Assembly (NCBI RefSeq): GCF_019578655.1 | Contig: NC_063256.1 | Coordinates: 19,291,350-19,355,349, forward strand | Direction of reading: 5' to 3' | DNA from: Ricinus communis | Lineage: Eukaryota; Streptophyta; Magnoliopsida; Malpighiales; Euphorbiaceae | DNA length: 64,000 bases | In this document: positions 1 through 11,497 of the stretch, one piece after another | Layout of the letters: every line of letters begins with the position of its first letter | How positions within the stretch are numbered: position 1 is the first letter of the stretch | The notes under the pieces: model-generated | Database searches by the model: none | What the model saw: the letters and a program-made list of their open reading frames with translations, nothing else | What the model was told of the DNA's origin: nothing | Position numbers and translations under genes: made by a program

Positions 1-298
1 AAGGAAAATCATGATTCTGAAACATGAAACTTTGGACAGGTAAGACTGTGGGTACAGGAGGTTATACTTCCTACCGACAAAATGAAAGAGAGGCTTTACT
101 GGGAAGAAATCTTTCCTCTTGTAGGATCTTTAGAGCTTCTTCATAGATAGGCAACAGAGTCCTTACTAATTGCTTTTCTTTTGATGTGTCAATCCATGGA
201 CCATCTAGATCTTGATCAACACAGTTGGACTTTTTGTATGAACATGGAGAACTATAGAATGCCTTTGAAATTAATCTAGGCTTTTCAGGTGTGGGTCT

Positions 299-730
299 CT
301 AGAGACATGGTTCTCCTAGTTCTTCTGTACAGTTGCATCCTGGGTTACACTTTGAAGGATCTACATCCCAAATGAAATGGCCATTGATCTTAGCTGGATA
401 GACATGACGTCTTGAAGGTAAAAAAGCATGTACCGAGAGGCTTTTATTAAATTTTAGATATGGGACCAGTTGTATCATCGATGCTTGGAAAATGGATGGA
501 AAGGAGAATGAGGATTCTTTAGTTTTCATGAATATGGTTTTTATAGTACCATCTTTCTCCTTAATAAAAAGAGGATCTGTAGCTTGAACTTGCTTAACCT
601 GAGACTGGTGAAGTTTCTCATAGTTTGTTGCCCATTCAAGAGGGATGAGCTTTTCTAGATCTCCTCTTTCTAATTGTCGTGGTGCTTCGACAATTGTGGA
701 AACTTGTCCTGCATCAGCCATGATAAACAT
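299..730 (-). pseudogene. Polyprotein segment downstream of the movement protein (caulimovirid-like)
   Basis: This 143-residue open frame continues the pararetroviral polyprotein after the movement-protein region. It contains an EWATNYEK segment of a kind I associate with endogenous caulimovirid polyproteins. It ends with a short cysteine-bearing tail (CNPGCNC). The apparent start codon is probably internal to the original polyprotein and not a true start. The protein-level role of this linker between movement and capsid domains is not known to me. Further minus-strand coding sequence continues to the window edge but is broken. Confidence 0.5.
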
Positions 731-734
731 AGCA

Positions 735-1440
735 TCTGATGAAGATTGAAAACCTGGTAGTTATAGGTTTATCGCATAATCTTACAGTCTGTACACCAGT
801 AAGTGATATAGTGTTACTGCGAGAGAATCAACCACCTGGTCAATACCAGTAATCTGGACTTGTACTTTCAATGCAGTAGAAAGATACGGGTCATTGAGTG
901 ACATATTAAAATTAGAGAATAAATTGAGTACGACATTTCCTGTATTGAGGGTTGTGATAATTGTTCCAATAACGGCATGCTCATATTTGAGATATCTGGT
1001 GTCTAGAAGTTATACGGGCAGTAACAGGTAAACTCATTATGCCATGATAGGATAACACTAATCTGATGGCTCCAAGGTGGAGATGAGTGTATCCTTGTCT
1101 TTTCCATTGTTGAATGAAAGACTCGGGGATTTCTAACGTGACATATTGTTATTGGGTAGTAGTATTTAAAAGACATTGAAATAATGCTGAAGATTGGATG
1201 TATTCTTTGACTGTGAGAGGAGGTTTGTACAATAATTGGGTAAATATTCTTTTTACAAAGGTTTATTTTTTAAATATGTTGTATGGGTTAATTATGGGAA
1301 CAAGAATTTTGCCAATTTGGGCAGTCTCAGTGATATGGGATATTTCTACAAAGTGGTCTATTTTATTGGCTAAGACTTTTCTATAAGATGGAGAGAGTTG
1401 AAGAGTAGAGGTTTAGGTAGTGATCTCAGAAGTTGCAGCC
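735..1440 (-). pseudogene. 30K-type movement-protein region of the endogenous pararetrovirus (broken)
   Basis: Read on the minus strand with frame changes, this stretch encodes segments typical of the caulimovirid movement protein. They include an N-terminal part beginning just after the primer site, a central stretch around 1080-1140 of the form QWKRQGYTH followed by a GAIRL segment, and a later NMSLNDP-like segment near 890-900. The protein family moves virus between plant cells through plasmodesmata. The reading frame is interrupted by several stops and shifts, so no complete product is possible. Identification is by pattern recognition; a profile search against 30K movement proteins would settle it. 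Confidence 0.55.
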
Positions 1441-1471
1441 ATATTGGTTAGTTCTCTTCTCTTTCACCTAA

Positions 1472-1484
1472 GACTCTGATACCA
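1472..1484 (-). other. Primer-binding site, tRNA-iMet type
   Basis: The minus strand reads TGGTATCAGAGTC, which matches the 3' end of plant initiator tRNA-Met except near its last bases. In caulimovirids and many retroelements this site primes minus-strand DNA synthesis. It lies just upstream of the movement-protein region, as expected. Confidence 0.7.
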
Positions 1485-1499
1485 AATGGGACTGAGAGC

Positions 1500-1748
1500 T
1501 CTTTATTTCTATAATTCTCATACTGTAAGCTCGAGGCTGGGTAAATCCTCAAACTAAGACCAATGGAAGCTACTTTCTTAGCTATGGGTGGCCTTTATGC
1601 TCTATTGAATAAAGCATGATTAAAAAAAAGAGAGGCATATAAAACAAAAGAAAAACAAGATTTTCTCTACAACTTGGTATTTTTTATTCATATTCTTTTT
1701 TTTCAATAATAAACAAACAAAATAAATAGAGAAAGAAAGAAAGATAGT

Positions 1749-1782
<34 letters not shown>

Positions 1783-2136
1783 AGGATTTTAAATTTTAAA
1801 CAAAGCAAGAAAAAAACAAAAAGAGAAAGAAAGAAAGGGGATTTTGGATCGAGGAATTGGTAGAGAGAAGAGGGAGGAAAAGCTGTAAAGGGATTAGATT
1901 TAGAAATTGAAAATAATACTAGAAACAAGGGTCATTTACAGTTGCAGGAGCCAATTTAGTGACTAAGATTAATGAATCTAGTCACTAGGTAAGGCATAAT
2001 ACTTATAACATGCTTACTTAGATAACCGGCTGCCAAATCAATAAAGTTTGGTCAGTTTCCTCTTTGATATCATCGGATGAGACGTAAATAATGGGTGTGG
2101 TATCAAAAAAATAAATTAAAGGTTTGGTACCAATTA
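1500..2136. other. AT-rich spacer, no gene seen
   Basis: Between the pararetrovirus leader and the MITE the DNA is A/T-rich with poly-A and poly-T tracts. The open frames here are low-complexity (Phe/Leu/Ser-rich) and carry no recognisable domain. A dinucleotide microsatellite lies at 1748-1783. Confidence 0.6.
1748..1783. repeat. Compound (TA)n(GA)n microsatellite
   Basis: About nine TA units are directly followed by about nine GA units. Confidence 0.9.
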
Positions 2137-2144
2137 AAAGCAAG

Positions 2145-2696
2145 TAGGGGTGAAAACGAGCCGTGCCGATATGAACACGTCATTATCTAAGCTCTACTCG
2201 ATGAAATTATATTAGTGATCAAGATCGGCTTGAGTTTGAAATATTTTGAATGAACTTAAATGAGTTAAAAGACGATCTGAGCCCGAATCAAACTTGAACA
2301 ATTCAGAATAGTAATATATTTTTACCATTTTGCTTGTTTTTATTATATAAATAAGAAAAATAAAAAATAAAAATTTTATTAATAATGAAACTAATAGGAA
2401 AAAAATGATAAAGAATAATAAGCCCAAAGGAACAAAAAAATCATTTAAAAACTAAACAAGTGTGCTTTGTTTTATTGAAAATAAAATAAAAGAATTTAGC
2501 TCATAAAAAAATTATTGCATGTCATCTATTCTTTTCAAGCTTTAACTCATAAAAGAAAATTACAAATTTATATATGAATGTAATTGTACAAAAGATATGT
2601 CATAGTTAAGAACAAAATCTCCATTTTGATTTATCAAGAATTTGTTTAATTTTATTTTTATAATCATATAGAAGATTAATTTTAAATATATATATA

Positions 2697-2737
<41 letters not shown>

Positions 2738-2959
2738 TATATTAAATTATTATCGATAATTTATATTTTCTATAATGAGCAAAAAACTCATGACTGTACC
2801 CAGCCGAGCTTTTGTCTTCTCAAACTCGGCTCAAATTCTTAACGAGCTTAAGAATAAAATCAAGTTCGAATCATTATACTTTTTGAATGAACTTGAACGA
2901 GTTGAAAAATGAGCTGAATCGAAGTCAAGCTCAAACGTTCAGATTGTTTTACAGCCCTA
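2145..2959. mobile_element. hAT-type MITE (non-autonomous DNA transposon)
   Basis: The ends form imperfect terminal inverted repeats: the left end starts TAGGGGTGAAAACGAG and the right end, reverse-complemented, starts TAGGGCTGTAAAAC. The element is flanked by the 8-bp direct repeat AAAGCAAG (2137-2144 and 2960-2967), the duplication size made by hAT transposases. Subterminal regions hold many GAGCTT/GAACGAGTT-type motifs. There is no coding capacity, so movement would have needed a transposase from elsewhere. Confidence 0.8.
2686..2745. repeat. (TA)n microsatellite inside the hAT MITE
   Basis: An almost pure TA run with a few TTA interruptions, inside the AT-rich core of the MITE. Confidence 0.9.
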
Positions 2960-2984
2960 AAAGCAAGTAGCCCTAAAAGCAAGT

Positions 2985-3665
2985 AGCAAAATATTGGTAT
3001 CAATGGAGCAATTTACTCAACAAACACCTATCCATTTTCAATTCATTATACCAAACTCCTCATTTGCCTATGACTGTAAAAAACAAATTAGATAATGGAT
3101 TAATTTGAAAAAGTGAAAGTTATGTTTCATTATACTACTTTTTATACAATCAAATTCACTTAGAATTAAATTTTTATTAAACTATGATAAAATAATTATC
3201 TTATACATCCTAAAATTTTTAATATAATATGAAAGTCACCCTAAATGATTTTTTTATTGAATTAGGATAGATTTGTTTTTAATTTTTTGGCTCAATTTCT
3301 TCCTTTTATTTAAATAAAAAATAAAAAAATTTATTTTAGAATTCTTTTTATATAAAAATATTTTTTATAAGATTTATACAGAATTCAACATTATTTCATT
3401 AAATACATATTTACATTAGGACATCATATAATAATTATTTAATACACATTTTCTAAAAAAATAAATTAAAAAATATAATATAAAAATTAATTACTCAATA
3501 ATTATATATTCAATTGCTCAAAGAAGAAATAAAATAATCATGTATTCGATATTATGTAAAAGGTTTATGTACTGAAGTAAGAAAGATAATTTTATATTAT
3601 TGACAATATTTAATATAAACTCATATTAAATAAATTGTCATATATTGTTCCACCATTTAGAGAGG
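2985..3665. other. AT-rich spacer, nothing recognised
   Basis: Very AT-rich with no inverted repeats, coding frames or known element ends that I could see. It ends at the left target duplication of Athila-type element A. Confidence 0.5.
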
Positions 3666-3670
3666 AATAT
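3666..3670. repeat. Target-site duplication of element A, left copy
   Basis: AATAT directly before the LTR; identical to 16687-16691 on the other side. Confidence 0.85.
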
Positions 3671-5064
3671 TGATAAGCTATTTCTGTAGCTACAATCTAA
3701 GGCAATGAACTTATCGATGCAGACTAGCATTAATGGGCGAGTATCAAGGTTGTATTCTCGTGAAAGGGTGATCCTAGAACTACTGTAGCGTCTTTTTATT
3801 ATCTAACCTTAATAAATTGATGAAGTTGCTATTCTATTACCAGATGCAAGCAAAGTGATTAATTATATGTCAAACAGTTTGAAAGGATTTCGTGAAACAA
3901 TCAAAGGAAAAAGCAAACCCAAGGGAACCTAAGCTAGTTAGATTTTAGTGAAGGTAGAGATTATGTTGATTACTAATTGCGATTACTCGTGAGCGGATTC
4001 TAAATTGAATTTGATTTCCCTCTCGAGAAAATCGAATTCCTAAACCTAAGAACCTAAACGATGGAATCTCTTCCTAACAATTGATTTTATATTAGCCTTA
4101 AGATTAAATCCACAGCTATTAAGAGTTGTTAATTCTTAATCCGGCTAGTCAATTACCCTTATCTCTAAGTGATCATTAACCAATTCTTGCTGTTGAAATT
4201 TCCAATTGCTAAATGAACTTCTCAATTACATAAAGCAATCTAAACACCACAACTCACAACGTCTCATGAATAATGTGATTTCTCATTAATAATGAAAGCA
4301 AGAAGAAACAAGCATTGATAATCTAAGTCTCATAAATATTAAAAGAAATCCAACAACATAGGAACCCCAATGGGTTCAATAATTCTAGCTACTCATGCTA
4401 ATAAGCAACACAAAGTAAGGAACAAATATAGAAAAGTAATTTGAAAGCATGTACACCCTTCTTCTTCAAGTCAGATGAAAAGCCCTAAATTGCCTCTTGA
4501 ATGCCTCCTAATCCACTCTTGATCTTCAATATGATGTTTAAACTAATGTAATCCTTCCTTCAATAGGCGAAATAGTCTTCTAAAGTCGAATATTGAAGTC
4601 TGGAAAAGGACGGCTTGTGCATGTATGTGTGAAATCAAGTAAGAAAGTCGGACCCTAGCAAAATAATTTGCATTTGCCTATATAAATGTCTCCAGGCCGT
4701 GCTGGGCCTCCGAGTCTCGCAAATTAGGGCTTCTTCTTGGCCGTGCCCTCGCTGGTGCTCAGCCCTCACGGGCCGTGGTGGCCTCAAAAACCGTGCCAAA
4801 ATGGCACTCTTGGGGTCAAGTTTTGATGGTTCAGCATAGCCAGAGTCCAGGCCGTGCTCAATCTTGAATAGCCCTTGCTCAATTTTGTTGGATTCTGGTC
4901 CGTATTTGCACGTATTTCCCTCGACTACTGATAATGTCCATCGATAATCACCTGAAACATGAAAGGAACCGAAACACAGGTGATTTTGGCATAAAACAAG
5001 ATAACTATGTACAAAAATGGAAGTAATTGTGCATATAAACATGTATAAAAAATGATGCATATCA
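3671..5064 (-). repeat. 3' LTR of Athila-type element A
   Basis: It starts TGATAAGCTATTTCTG and ends GCATATCA on the plus strand, giving TG...CA termini. It matches the LTR at 15272-16686 along its length with scattered substitutions and small indels. It holds a GC-rich block rich in CCGTGCTG/CACGGCC motifs near 4690-4860 that stands out against the AT-rich rest. Confidence 0.9.
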
Positions 5065-5079
5065 AATCACCCCACACTT
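5065..5079 (-). other. Polypurine tract of element A
   Basis: The minus strand reads AAGTGTGGGGTGATT directly before the 3' LTR. It primes plus-strand DNA synthesis in LTR retrotransposons. The same tract precedes the 3' LTR of element B2. Confidence 0.75.
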
Positions 5080-5085
5080 AAACTT

Positions 5086-5103
5086 TTGCTTGTCCTCAAG
5101 CAA
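5086..5103 (-). other. Hairpin just upstream of the polypurine tract, element A
   Basis: A 7-bp perfect stem TTGCTTG/CAAGCAA around a 4-base loop. The same hairpin is present at the same place in element B2 (28476-28493). Confidence 0.7.
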
Positions 5104-6785
5104 TCAATAACTCAATATATATACAAGCAACAATCACCCATCAAAATCCATTCTAAAGTTCACAACTTAACCTTATTCAAAATATAAAGAATGCAACTCG
5201 AGTAGCTAAACATATCATACACCTTCAAAGAAGAACTATAGTAATACCATCTCGAAATACAACTTTTATAACAATTCAGCATTAAAGACCAGGAACCATT
5301 GCCTCACAAGAATCTCTCAAATCACTCACAATGTTCACAGGTAAACAAGAAAATTCCCTTAATACAGCTGCACAAAACATGTTTACCATAAGCTTGCTCA
5401 TAAATCTCATCTTCGCTACTGTCAATAAATGAATACCAAAATCAAAGGGTCTTTACAGGGGTTGAAATGTGGCAAAGGTAAAGGTAACAATATTTGGACA
5501 GAAGTGTAAACTATACTGAAAAATCATGCAATTATTTAGAATGAATGCTTCAGGAGTTGAATGCCAAAACAACAAAAATACTCACTAAGCCTTATTTGAA
5601 GTAAAGGATGCTCACAAGAATTAAATCCAAAAGAGCTAAGAGCTAAGAAATAAGTCAGGAATTTTTTCTTTTAGCATATATATATGCTGCAGTAGCTTAC
5701 ACAGGGGTTGCATTATTAGTGACATAAACAACGAGAACAGTTATCCAATTTGGATTGAAGGGAGCATCAAAGAATGATTAAAAAGACTAAGTGAATTTAT
5801 AACAAAATTAGGCACTATGATTCCCTAAAAGAAGAAGCATAACATATAATTATTCAGTATATAGGGTAAAAAAAAAGATAAATGTATAAAATGGTGTGTG
5901 TGTAGTGTATAGGTGCAAATCATGAAGAAAAGGTTAAGGCTCAAAACTGGCTGACTAATGGAAACAAAGGGTAGACTTTTGGCTAGATGTGGTGAATTTC
6001 TAAGTTGCCCAAATCATCTAATGGTATTCAAAAGTTCATGTAACCCCAACAAGTAGTACAGAGCAAGTTCTAGAAATAACATTAAGTACAGCGCACACTC
6101 AAACAAGAAAAATCATGAGCACAATTTGCAATAGATGCTCAAATTTTAGTTCAAAACTCACGTTTAAAATGGCTAAAATTTGCAATTGGTTCCCAGACTT
6201 ATCAATTGAATCATCACATAAATTGTATAAGAGATTGGCATAATCAAAGTTCAAAGACGAAGGTTGTAAATTTGCAAGGAACTCAAGCAACACTGGTTTA
6301 ACCCGGCCAAATTGACATATTAAATATAGTGAAATTGCTTTCCAAGAACAAAAATCGAGAGGGACAATCAATTACTAGTGTGTGAATTAAGTCATTAATT
6401 ACGAAAGAATAAATTAAGCTTAAATGTTATGAAGAACCTAGGTCCTAACATCCTAAGTCCATTATCATTGCCTAAACAATCAAGGGATAATAAAACCACA
6501 GATACCCACCACACACTTGAGTATAACATTGCCCTTAGTGTTAGAAAAATAAAATCGGGTATATAACATAGCTAGCATATCAGAAAAGTGAAGATCATAT
6601 TAAATGTACATAGCATAAAGGCAAAGCAAAGTGTTCCACTAAAATAACATAAGATAAAAGAAAAATGAAAGAAAATAAAATAAAATGAAAATGCAAAAAG
6701 AAACAAGAATAAAACAAAAATCAAAATAAAAATAAAAATAAAGAAAGAAAATAAAAAGGAAAAGGAAAAGAAATAGAGCACAAAT
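5104..6785 (-). other. Long 3' untranslated region of element A
   Basis: No plausible coding frame. Blocks of this region are strongly conserved with the 3' region of element B2: around 5905-6020 versus 27516-27660, and around 5400-5490 versus 28085-28200. A CCGGGTTAAACC-type motif (6295-6307) also recurs in B2 (27258-27272). Confidence 0.65.
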
Positions 6786-6789
6786 TTTT

Positions 6790-8345
6790 TATCACTGCTG
6801 GTAGTCTGTCGAAGGCGCATCCTCACTGGTTGGATTGACTTGAGGGTGAGGAGTAGGGGAAGGCACTGAAGGAGGGGGCGGTGGTAGTGGCACAAGATTC
6901 GTGAAGCAACCTGCTAGATCAAACTCCATATCATCAATGAATCGCAGATTTTGTGCTCTGGACTCCGCCATCTTTTGTATCTGCTTCGCCATTAGGTCTG
7001 TCTGGGTGGCCTGCCTATTTAGTTCATGCATAAGCTATTGGAGCATATCATTTAACCCTTGAAACTGTGCCCTAGTCTCATCTTGAAACTGCCCAAACTC
7101 CTTTCTATGCTGTACAAACTCAGTATAGTATTGTTGTTGTAAATAACAAACTTGATCTAGTCGGTCAGGCAAAGCAATAATCTGAGCACTCAATGTCCCT
7201 GCAGAATAAGAAGAGGAAGCTCTAGATGTAGGCATAAACACTCTGGCTGGATTAGGAATCCTAACATCTAGAATCTCAGCCGTAGGGTCTTGGGCGTTGC
7301 TGCTTCTTTAGCCTCCCTGACTATTACACTGAAGAGCCTGTACTCAATGTCATGTGGCTGACGAGTGGCCGTGATAATCTGCATGTTGATCATCTTTCTG
7401 ATCCCTAATGGTGTCATGTCACCAATCTGAGAAAGCTCGGACAGACAGTCATCCAGTACATCCAGTCTCTTAGCCAACCTAGTCACATACGGGCCAAAAC
7501 AGTAGTGCAACTTCTTCTGGGCATCGACTATAAAGGAACGGACTTGACGAGCCAACAAATATCCCATGTCAAGCTTCTTACGATGTTGCATAGCCTAGAG
7601 AATGAATACATCAATCTGTGTGACCGCTTCAAAACTATATCCTCAGTCTGTAATCGTGTAAGCTAACAGTGTATGGAGATAGTAGAGATGATCCAAAAGG
7701 CTAGACGCCTTAGACCTGCTAGGATAGTATGATTCTGGCTTAAGTATTAATGATTCCCACATGGTGTCGTTTGAGATTGGGTTGATGTAGATGCATCCCT
7801 GATACTCCTTGCCTGAGGTCTCCTGCTCAGTCCATAAACCCAAATATTGAGAACTCCCTTCCTCCAAGTCTAAAGTAAACTGCATTAGGCTGATGCCAGT
7901 TTGTGATTTGTTGCTGTAGGAAGAAGGTGCTGAGGAATTCAATGGTGAGCTCACGGTAGGTAGGCTCAATGATGTCGAAGAATCATGCGTAAGGCAGTGT
8001 GTTGAACAGTGCACGAACATCCTGAGCCAATCCCACTCTCTTTAAGGATACAAAATCAATGCATCGTCCAACCATTACTTACTTCCATCTCATGACTTGG
8101 AAGCGGCTCTTGTTATCAGCATTCTAAAATGTCCATAAAGGATGTCGACCAGGTGTGGGTGGATTTGCAGCTGGTGTTCTTCGTGCTCGGACTAGTTGCT
8201 GTTGTGGTGGGGGTGCTGGTGCTAGTGCTGGTACTGATGAAGGTGAAGTGGAAGAAGAAGTTCCATCGCCATGCGAGTGCTTGCTAGTAGCGGCTTGTTG
8301 CGATTGCTTTCGACGGGATTGATCTCAGTCTCTTATATTGCCTAA
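6790..8345 (-). pseudogene. Post-pol Athila-family ORF of element A
   Basis: Frame pieces at 7643-8020, 7268-7591, 7035-7241 and 6792-7031 plus the stretch up to 8345 form one broken protein. Recognisable parts: a low-complexity Ser/Pro/Gln-rich N-terminus, a FQVMRWK segment with a CIDFVSLKRVGL-type segment, then FFDIIEPTYRELTIEF, matching the plant retroelement family known as Athila ORF-1 protein. The C-terminus is rich in Gln and Pro. Its function is unknown; an envelope role has been proposed for some Athila downstream ORFs, but I see no signal peptide or clear membrane segment. Stops occur where Trp or Gln is expected, for example TGA at 7983-7985. Confidence 0.6.
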
Positions 8346-8940
8346 TATAGTCAATCATTAGTATTCGAACAAGAAATCAAGTTAATATAAATTACACCAG
8401 AAATTTAGCAGCATAACGGCTATAATTTGATTAACATAAAACTTTAAACTTAAAACTAAGACTAAAGCCTCAATTTCCTGTAGAAAACCAATTCACAATG
8501 GCATTCCAGCCCATATTATTACGCACCAAATAAAGAGAATTTATGCTATTAATTTTTCAAAATATAATGCCATAAATTAACTTTACTGCTACCGAACCCC
8601 ATACTTAGCATTTCATTATTCAAAATCACATAAATATAGCAACTAATCTGAACTAAATCTAATCCAAATCAAACTTAAGTAGTGTAAATAAAAATAAAAT
8701 TAACCAAAATAATAAACCAACCAAAGCAATAAATATTGACAACTACTAGAGCATATCAAAATGTCTTAAATAATAAAAAATACATAAAAGAAAAATTAAA
8801 TTTAACCAAATAAAAGCAAAAGGCAAATAAACTTACTTAAAATTGTCGTGACAAGGGAGAAAAATCGAGAAGAATGAGAAAAAGCACCTTAGACTTTAGA
8901 GAGGAAAAAGTTGGAAGAGGTTTGAAATGGCTTGCTTATA
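8346..8940. other. Non-coding spacer upstream of the post-pol ORF of element A
   Basis: AT-rich DNA between the tandem repeat and the post-pol ORF (in element sense upstream of that ORF). No coding frame or repeat recognised. Confidence 0.5.
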
Positions 8941-8955
8941 TAATCACAGGGTCTG

Positions 8956-9320
8956 CACGGGCGAGGGCAAGGCGGTGCTGGTCAGGACGGCCTGGATTCG
9001 GCCGTGCTGAACCCTAAAGCTTCCTCCATATGCTAGTTCACCACGGGCGAGGGCATGGTCGTGCTGGTCAGCACGTCCTGGTGTTGCCGCACGTGGTGCC
9101 TTCGGAAGCCGTAGTGGATGGTCAATTTTGAGTGTGAGCTACGTACATGTCCATCACGGGCTAAGGCACGGCCGTGCTGACCCGCACGGCCTGGTATTGC
9201 AGCCTGTGATGGCCTTAGAAGCCATGGTGGACGGTTGATTTTACAAACTCTTCATGTGCATGTTCATCACGGGTAGGACTCCGGTCGTGCTGATCAGTAC
9301 GCCCTGGGGATCTAACCCGT
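8956..9320. repeat. GC-rich tandem repeat in element A, about 113-bp unit
   Basis: Four units each begin CACGGG (8956, 9042, 9155, 9268), spaced 86, 113 and 113 bp. Each carries a GTGCTG(G/A)(T/C)C(A/C)G block and a CCTGG block. The third unit contains the perfect palindrome GCACGGCCGTGC (9166-9177). The repeat lies between integrase and the post-pol ORF and resembles in motif the GC-rich block of the LTRs. Confidence 0.75.
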
Positions 9321-9639
9321 GATGCCCACGAAGACTGTGCTGAGCCACTAAAGTCCAAGCTTTTCTTTGACATCTCGAACCACCAAAACTCCCTACCTGC
9401 ATTCAACACACATACGTACACATTTAGGCTATAGTTCAAGTAAAATGTATCAAATAGGGAAGTTCGTTTTCACCAATCACCAAAAATTCGACTTAAGTTA
9501 TTAAAACCCTATATTCATACAATTAGGTTTAGTCACTAAGTAAGTGCTCTAACTACCATCAAACATGCAAACGACTGATAAAATAAAAATAAAAATAAAA
9601 ACATAAAGCTAATATGGGAATGCCTCCCGAAGGCACTTC

Positions 9640-10800
9640 TTTTTGGTTCTCGAGTCATTTAGCTAGACTCGACATCGGACTACTCTCGCGGGAAAAGCAC
9701 CATGTTCATTCACTCCCCAGCTTCTAGCGAGTTCTTATGATAATGCTGTAGCCTATGTCCATTAACCTTGAACTCTTACTTCTCCAGATGATGCAGCTCC
9801 ACCGTGCCATATGGAAAGACTTGCTTGACTAGGAATAGTTCTGACCATCGGCTCTTCATTTTACCTAGAAATAATCAAAGAGGCGAGTTATGAAAGAGAA
9901 CCTTGTCTCAAGCTTTGAACTCTTTCGAGCCTTTCAGTCGCTGATCATGCCACTTCTTCATCCCAGCTTTGTAAATTATGGAGTTGTCATAAGCTTGCTG
10001 ACGCCACTCCTCTAACTCATCCAGCTACCGTTGTCTTTCTTTACCTGTAGAATCAACACTAAAATTGCATGATTTCAGAGCCCAAAGGGCCCTATGTTCC
10101 AATTCAACAGGTAGATGACATGTCCTACCATAAACTAGCCTATACAGTGTAAAGCCAATATAAGTCCTATAAGCTGTTCTAAAATACTATAGTGCATCAT
10201 CTAACATATCAGCCAAATCCTTCCTACTAGTCCCCACAGTCCTTTCTAGAATACGTTTTAGACCCCTATTAGTTACCTCCATTTGCCCATTGGTTTATGG
10301 GTGATAGGGTGTAGAGAACCGGTGTGTGACCCCATAGCGTTTAAGTACTTTCTCAAGTTGGGTGTTACAGAAATGGGTCCCCCTGTCACTAATCAATGCT
10401 TTAGGTGTACCAAACCTAACAAATAATTTCTTTAGGAACCTAGCAACTATCTTTGCACTATTAGTGGGAAGGCTTGCGCCTCTGGCCACTTAGAAAAATA
10501 CTCAACAGCCACAAGTATATACTTATTTCCATAAGAAGAGGGAAAGAGTCCCATGAAGTTGATGCCCCAAACATCAAAAATCTCAACAACTTGTATACTA
10601 GTCTAAGGATCTCATCATGGGAAGAGATATTACCTGACCACTGGCATGCATCGCAAACCTGGACAAAGGTTTTCACATCCTGAAATATTGTAGGCCAGTA
10701 GAATCCCGCATCCAATACCTTCCTAGCCGTATGATTGGTCGCTTAATGGCCTCCAGTTGGTCCCTCATGGCAATGTTTAAGGAATTTGAGAGTTTGCTCC
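9640..10800 (-). pseudogene. Integrase of element A
   Basis: A zinc-binding remnant (CDACQ) lies near 10640-10660. The catalytic core has Asp at 10573-10575 (FDVWGINF), Asp at 10385-10387 (SDRGTHF) and Glu at 10277-10279 (QMEVTNR). The last two lie in one frame with 35 residues between them, the classic DD35E spacing. The first Asp is in another frame, so a frameshift lies in between. The C-terminal part (WHDQRLKGSKEF, FPYGTVEL) runs to about 9650 and ends near an AFGRHS tail also found in remnant form in element B2. Confidence 0.82.
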
Positions 10801-11119
10801 CTATATACACATCGCCGGATCACTTGATCTGCACAAACACAAAACAAAAAGGTGTCTTCCAAATATAGTATTTCAAGTCAGCAAAGAATTTTTTCTTTTA
10901 CTGATATGTCATACCCTTTGGTAGGAACCCCCCAACCAAATAATTTGCATAATTCGAAAATCAAGGGGAATCGGTATATACCTACAATGAAAACAAATTC
11001 TTATCAGGGAAGCTATTATCAATGGCCCTCTCATCAAGTGTCGCCAAGCTCGGGTTCTCCAACCTCGATAAGTGATTCGCTACCAAGTTCTCAACGGCCT
11101 TTTGTCCTTGATATCTATG

Positions 11120-11407
11120 TCAAACTCCTGCAAGTAGAATCCATCTAATCAGTCTTGATTTAGCATCATTCTTCCTGAACAAGTACCTCAATGCCGAATG
11201 GTCCATATAGATGATGGTCTTTGATAGCACAAGGTATGAAGGGAACTTGTCGAAGGCATAAACCACAGCTAACAGCTCCTTCTCAGTGGTGGTACAATGC
11301 TCTTCGGTGTCTGTCAATATCTTGCTAGCATAATAGATAGGCTGGAACTTCTTTTCGACCCGCTGTCCAAGAACAGCTCTAACTACATAGTCACTAGCAT
11401 CGCACAT
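11120..11407 (-). pseudogene. RNase H domain of element A
   Basis: Reads MCDASDYVV, then TEKELLAVVYAFDKF, then MDHSALRYLF, the ordered blocks of the Ty3/gypsy RNase H that follows RT. The enzyme would degrade the RNA strand of the RNA-DNA hybrid. The first Asp, the Glu and the later Asp are present. It is separated from RT by a broken stretch at 11408-11497. Confidence 0.8.
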
Positions 11408-11497
11408 GAGTTCAAAGGGCAGCCCTCAATCAGGTGAAACCATGATAGGAGCTGTGGTTAGTAACATTTTTAATAACTCAAAAGCCTGCAAGCAATC

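Larger units (their letters stand above)
1..1490 (-). mobile_element. Endogenous pararetrovirus fragment 1 (Caulimoviridae, florendovirus-like), 5' part
   Basis: On the minus strand a tRNA-Met-type primer-binding site is followed by a 30K movement-protein-like region and then the next part of the polyprotein. This order (tRNA-Met site, movement protein, downstream polyprotein) matches integrated caulimovirids of plants. The fragment runs off the left window edge, so capsid, protease and polymerase parts are not seen here. Several frames are broken, so it is a non-functional relic. Family placement is inferred from motif order and resemblance; a gypsy-type element that had captured a movement protein is a less likely alternative. 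Confidence 0.65.

Noticed and set aside
1740..3660. Possible host promoter or gene in the AT-rich spacer and MITE region
   Set aside because: TATA-like strings are abundant because of TA runs; no coding frame or splice-like structure follows them.
4635..5060. 141-residue open frame on the minus strand
   Set aside because: It lies inside the 3' LTR of element A; the matching region of the other LTR does not keep the frame and the protein has no known domain.
6099..6371. 90-residue minus-strand frame in the 3' region of element A
   Set aside because: The homologous stretch in B2 (around 27200-27500) is conserved as DNA but does not keep this frame, so coding is unlikely.
6790..8345. Envelope-like protein in element A
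   Set aside because: Athila elements may have an env-like ORF after pol, but I see no signal peptide, transmembrane segment or cleavage site here; kept as a post-pol Athila-family ORF of unknown function.
8956..9320. Repeat array that could be mistaken for a CRISPR
   Set aside because: Units are 86-113 bp, diverged, and lie inside a plant retrotransposon; there are no short identical repeats with unique spacers and no cas genes.
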